Below, one piece after another: positions 34,178-36,261 of a DNA stretch of 36,261 nt. The position numbers were made by a program, and so were the translations under genes. Where the stretch lies: assembly GCA_009886125.1 (NCBI GenBank), contig VFJK01000183.1:1-36261 (forward strand), written 5' to 3'. The DNA is from Geobacter sp. (GTDB lineage: Bacteria > Desulfobacterota > Desulfuromonadia > Geobacterales > DSM-12255). The notes beneath the pieces were generated by a model. The model made no database searches. It was not told the DNA's origin and worked only from the letters and a program-made list of their open reading frames with translations. Numbering within the stretch: position 1 is the first letter of the stretch; each line of letters starts with the position of its first letter.

Positions 34178-34765
34178 CTACTCGACTTCAATTTCGGTCG
34201 GGTCGGAGGAGATGCTCCCTGATGTCGCGGTGATAGAAGATGTCCCCACGGCAACTCCAGATACAAGTCCATTGATGACCGTTGCTTTGGAAGTGTTCGA
34301 TGAACTCCATGTCACCAGTGAAGAGAGGTCCAGAGTTGAGCCATCACTGTAGGTTCCAGTAGCGGTCAATTGGATGACACCTCCGACAAGGATCTGCGGA
34401 TCGACAGGCGTTACTGCAATGGAAAGCAGCGTTGCACTGGTGACGGTCAGAGTGGTTGTGCCGAAAACAGAACCCAGAGTGGCAGTGATAGTTGTCGTTC
34501 CAGCTGCCAGGGAAGTGGCTTTGCCATTTGTGCCGGCAGCATTGCTGACCGTTGCCTTGGTCGCATCGGCTGAACTCCAGGAAACCAGAGAGGTCAGATT
34601 CTGTGTGCTGCTGTTACTGTAGGTACCTGTTGCGGTGAATTGCAGTGTCGTACCGGTTGGATTAACTGATATGCCGGGGTTACCTCCTTGCACAGATTTG
34701 TGTAAGGAAGCAAAAAAAGTAAAGTTTTTAAATGTTATGCCGAATAGTAGTGTACACCGTGACAC
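34178..34765 (-). pseudogene. Two-repeat BIG2 (bacterial Ig-like) protein, probably a 5'-truncated remnant
   Basis: The frame encodes two BIG2 Ig-like domains of about 85 residues each (LQFTATGTYSNSSTQNLTSLVSWSSAD and the copy LTATGTYSDGSTLDLSSLVTWSSSN). These are usually found in tandem in surface adhesins. The start is doubtful. The only long start is GTG at 34765, giving an N-terminus (SRCTLLFGITFKNFTFFASL) that is not a good signal peptide. The first BIG2 repeat also seems to lack about seven residues (SVNPTGTTLQF, where the family normally has SVTP-N-SIA-GTTQQF). A strong AGGAGG near 34680 is followed by no start codon. I read it as a gene remnant; a short intact secreted protein remains possible. 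Confidence 0.55.
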
Positions 34766-34791
34766 AGCGATAAAGTGCCGATCAGGTTTTT

Positions 34792-35655
34792 ATGGATAAA
34801 GTTATGAATAGTGAACTTGAACATGCAATAAAAATGGCTGGAGATCTTCCAACAATTCCAGTTGTTGCCACAAGGGTTATGCAGCTTATCGAATTGGAGA
34901 ATGTCACTATAGATGAGATTGCCCGTGTAGTAATGACAGACCCAGCAGTAGCGGCCAGAGTAATCAAAATCTCAAACTCAGCCTATTACGGCTGCCAGCG
35001 ACAGATCCAGAGTTTACCTCGGGCAATAGTCTTACTAGGACTCAATACTCTGAAGACAATTATTGTAACTGCATCGGTTAAACAGGTGTTTCAACCATTC
35101 GGACTAACTGAAAAACTTCTTTGGGAGCACTCATTCGGAGCTGCACTCGCTGCCCGAATAATTGCCGGCACTACTCATATTGTTAATGAGGAAGAGGCAT
35201 TTCTAGCCGGCCTCTTTCATGACATAGGCAAGATTGTTATGCATACTTTAGATCAGAGCAAATTCCAGAAAGTCATGCAGAACTGTTATAATGATAAAAT
35301 TTGCTTTTCTGAGGCAGAAAAAAACTTCTTTCCATTCAGCCATGAAGAAGTAGGCGCTTTTGTCATCAATAAATGGAATTTCCCTGAAACACTGATTGAA
35401 GTTGTCAGGCAGCATCATAGCTTTAATTCCGAAGTTAAAAATGATCATTACGTTACTCAGTTAACTTCCATAGTAAGCCTTGCTAACCTTTTCTGTCATA
35501 AACTAGGTATTGGGATCAGAGAACCACAGAACGAACTGGATCTGGGCAAATCTACAGGGTCTCGATTATGCAATCTAAGCGAGGATCAAATCGATTCTAT
35601 GCTAATGAGGTTCGAGGAAACTTACGAAAATAGCAAAATTAGTTTCATGTCTTAA
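34792..35655 (+). CDS. HDOD-domain signalling protein
   Basis: A 287-residue single-domain HDOD protein, the first plus-strand gene of the window. The family acts in signal transduction and is often linked to c-di-GMP, chemotaxis or stress control. Family features are LPTIPVVATRVMQLIE at the start, VMTDPAVAARVIKISNSAYYG and LFHDIGKIVMH in the middle. Possible metal-binding residues are retained (His113, His143-Asp144, His184, His208-209), so it is not visibly degenerate. No receiver, GGDEF or PAS domain is attached. Start at the first ATG; a second ATG four codons later is possible, and neither has a strong ribosome-binding site. It is divergent from the BIG2 remnant and ends 16 bases before an insertion sequence. 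Confidence 0.88.
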   Translation: MDKVMNSELEHAIKMAGDLPTIPVVATRVMQLIELENVTIDEIARVVMTDPAVAARVIKISNSAYYGCQRQIQSLPRAIVLLGLNTLKTIIVTASVKQVFQPFGLTEKLLWEHSFGAALAARIIAGTTHIVNEEEAFLAGLFHDIGKIVMHTLDQSKFQKVMQNCYNDKICFSEAEKNFFPFSHEEVGAFVINKWNFPETLIEVVRQHHSFNSEVKNDHYVTQLTSIVSLANLFCHKLGIGIREPQNELDLGKSTGSRLCNLSEDQIDSMLMRFEETYENSKISFMS

Positions 35656-35671
35656 CCTCTCGTGTGATCAT

Positions 35672-36261
35672 GGAGCCTGTACAATCGTTTGTGTAAATGC
35701 TGAAATTCGGTAAAACAACCCACAGGAGGGATATACCGATGGCTACCACAGACGAACTGCTCGACAATTTAATGAAGGATTACAAAAAACCCGAAGATTT
35801 GATAGGCGAGAATGGACTTCTGAAACAACTTACAAAGAGGCTCTTAGAACGGGCAATGCGGGCTGAGATGACTGAACATCTTGGTTATGAGAAGCATGCT
35901 CCAAATGGCAGAAACAGTGGAAATTCCCGAAACGGTGGCTACAAGAAAACCATCACTGGAGAATTTGGCAGCCTCGAAGTTACTACCCCCCGTGACCGCA
36001 ACTCAACGTTTGAGCCAGTCATCCTTCCCAAAGACGAAACCCGCTTCACAGGCTTTGATGACAAGATCATCTCAATGTACGCCCGTGGCATGACCACCCG
36101 TGACATTCAGGGACATCTGGAAGAGATTTACGGTATTGATGTTTCCCCAACATTGATTTCCCAAGTTACCGATGCAATCAGTGAAGAGGTAATGCTTTGG
36201 AAGAACCGACCACTGGACGAAGCCTATTCCATTGTCTATCTTGATGCTGTTCGGATCTTCG
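35672..36261 (+). mobile_element. IS256-family insertion sequence, left end (right end outside window)
   Basis: The left end is probably near 35672: GGAGCCTGTACAATCGTTTG then TGTAAATGC is the style of IS256-family terminal inverted repeats, which often contain TTTGTGTAAA. The transposase follows 67 bases later. The right end, partner repeat and target duplication lie beyond the window, so the exact boundary is an estimate. Confidence 0.75.
35739..36261 (+). CDS. IS256-family transposase (N-terminal part, cut by window edge)
   Basis: The first 174 residues of a mutator/IS256-type DDE transposase, translated by hand because the frame runs off the window. It reads MATTDELLDNLMKDYKKPED, then LLERAMRAEMTEHLGYEKHA, GRNSGNSRNGGYKKTITGEF, GFDDKIISMYARGMTTRDIQ and YLDAVRIF at the edge. 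The Asp in YLDAV is the first acid of the DDE triad. ATG start with AGGAGGG (35724-35730) 8 bases upstream. No stop or frameshift was seen in the visible part. It is on the opposite strand to most of the window and directly downstream of the HDOD gene. Confidence 0.93.
   Translation, partial: MATTDELLDNLMKDYKKPEDLIGENGLLKQLTKRLLERAMRAEMTEHLGYEKHAPNGRNSGNSRNGGYKKTITGEFGSLEVTTPRDRNSTFEPVILPKDETRFTGFDDKIISMYARGMTTRDIQGHLEEIYGIDVSPTLISQVTDAISEEVMLWKNRPLDEAYSIVYLDAVRIF

Overview
The window looks like a chromosomal segment of a Geobacteraceae bacterium (Geobacter/Geotalea type). The evidence is a 2-oxoglutarate:ferredoxin oxidoreductase - mdh - monomeric icd cluster, a pheA-tyrA-aroA-cmk-ispH-rpsA-ihfB run, and a GEMM-I riboswitch of the kind common in Geobacter. 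This is inferred from gene content and order; no database was searched. Nearly all genes lie on the minus strand; only the last two (HDOD protein, IS256-type transposase) are on the plus strand.

Layout. 1-3950: central carbon metabolism (korA fragment, korD, mdh, icd). An intrinsic terminator separates mdh from korD, and the icd and korD promoters each carry a palindrome over the -10 region. 3951-4319 is a 369-base gap with the icd promoter/operator and a 111-base imperfect hairpin repeat. 4320-6832: a LysM lipoprotein and aspS. 6932-7018: tRNA-Leu(UAA). 7041-14142: ihfB, rpsA, ispH, cmk, aroA, tyrA and pheA, tightly packed and probably one transcription unit, interrupted only by a GC-rich double hairpin between pheA and tyrA.

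14232-23853 is the most unusual part. One gene encodes a secreted protein of about 3005 residues: fourteen BNR/sortilin-like repeats, several ASH/choice-of-anchor and Ig-like domains, an IPT/TIG domain, two tandem Lcl/DUF1566 domains, then Ig-like repeats. A small gene of unknown function follows it. The 5' leader holds a GEMM-I cyclic dinucleotide riboswitch in which the ligand-discriminating base (Vc2 position 20) is A, as in the cGAMP-sensing GEMM-Ib class of Geobacter. The ends of the two Lcl domains differ at 19 codons, in my best gapped alignment always at codon positions 1 or 2 and never at position 3. The DNA just outside is full of third-position differences. This is the footprint expected of adenine-specific mutagenic retrohoming by a diversity-generating retroelement (DGR), although no reverse transcriptase or template repeat lies in the window. 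Together this suggests a second-messenger-controlled, hypervariable surface protein.

24127-24829: a VapBC-type toxin-antitoxin pair with its own operator. 24872-33904: queD-queE, lepA, lepB, an unknown exported protein, a second S1-domain protein, a HAD phosphatase and hrpB, read in that order, with short gaps except for 109 bases before lepA. 34178-36261: a probable remnant of a BIG2-repeat protein, an HDOD signalling protein, and the left end of an IS256-family element cut by the window edge.
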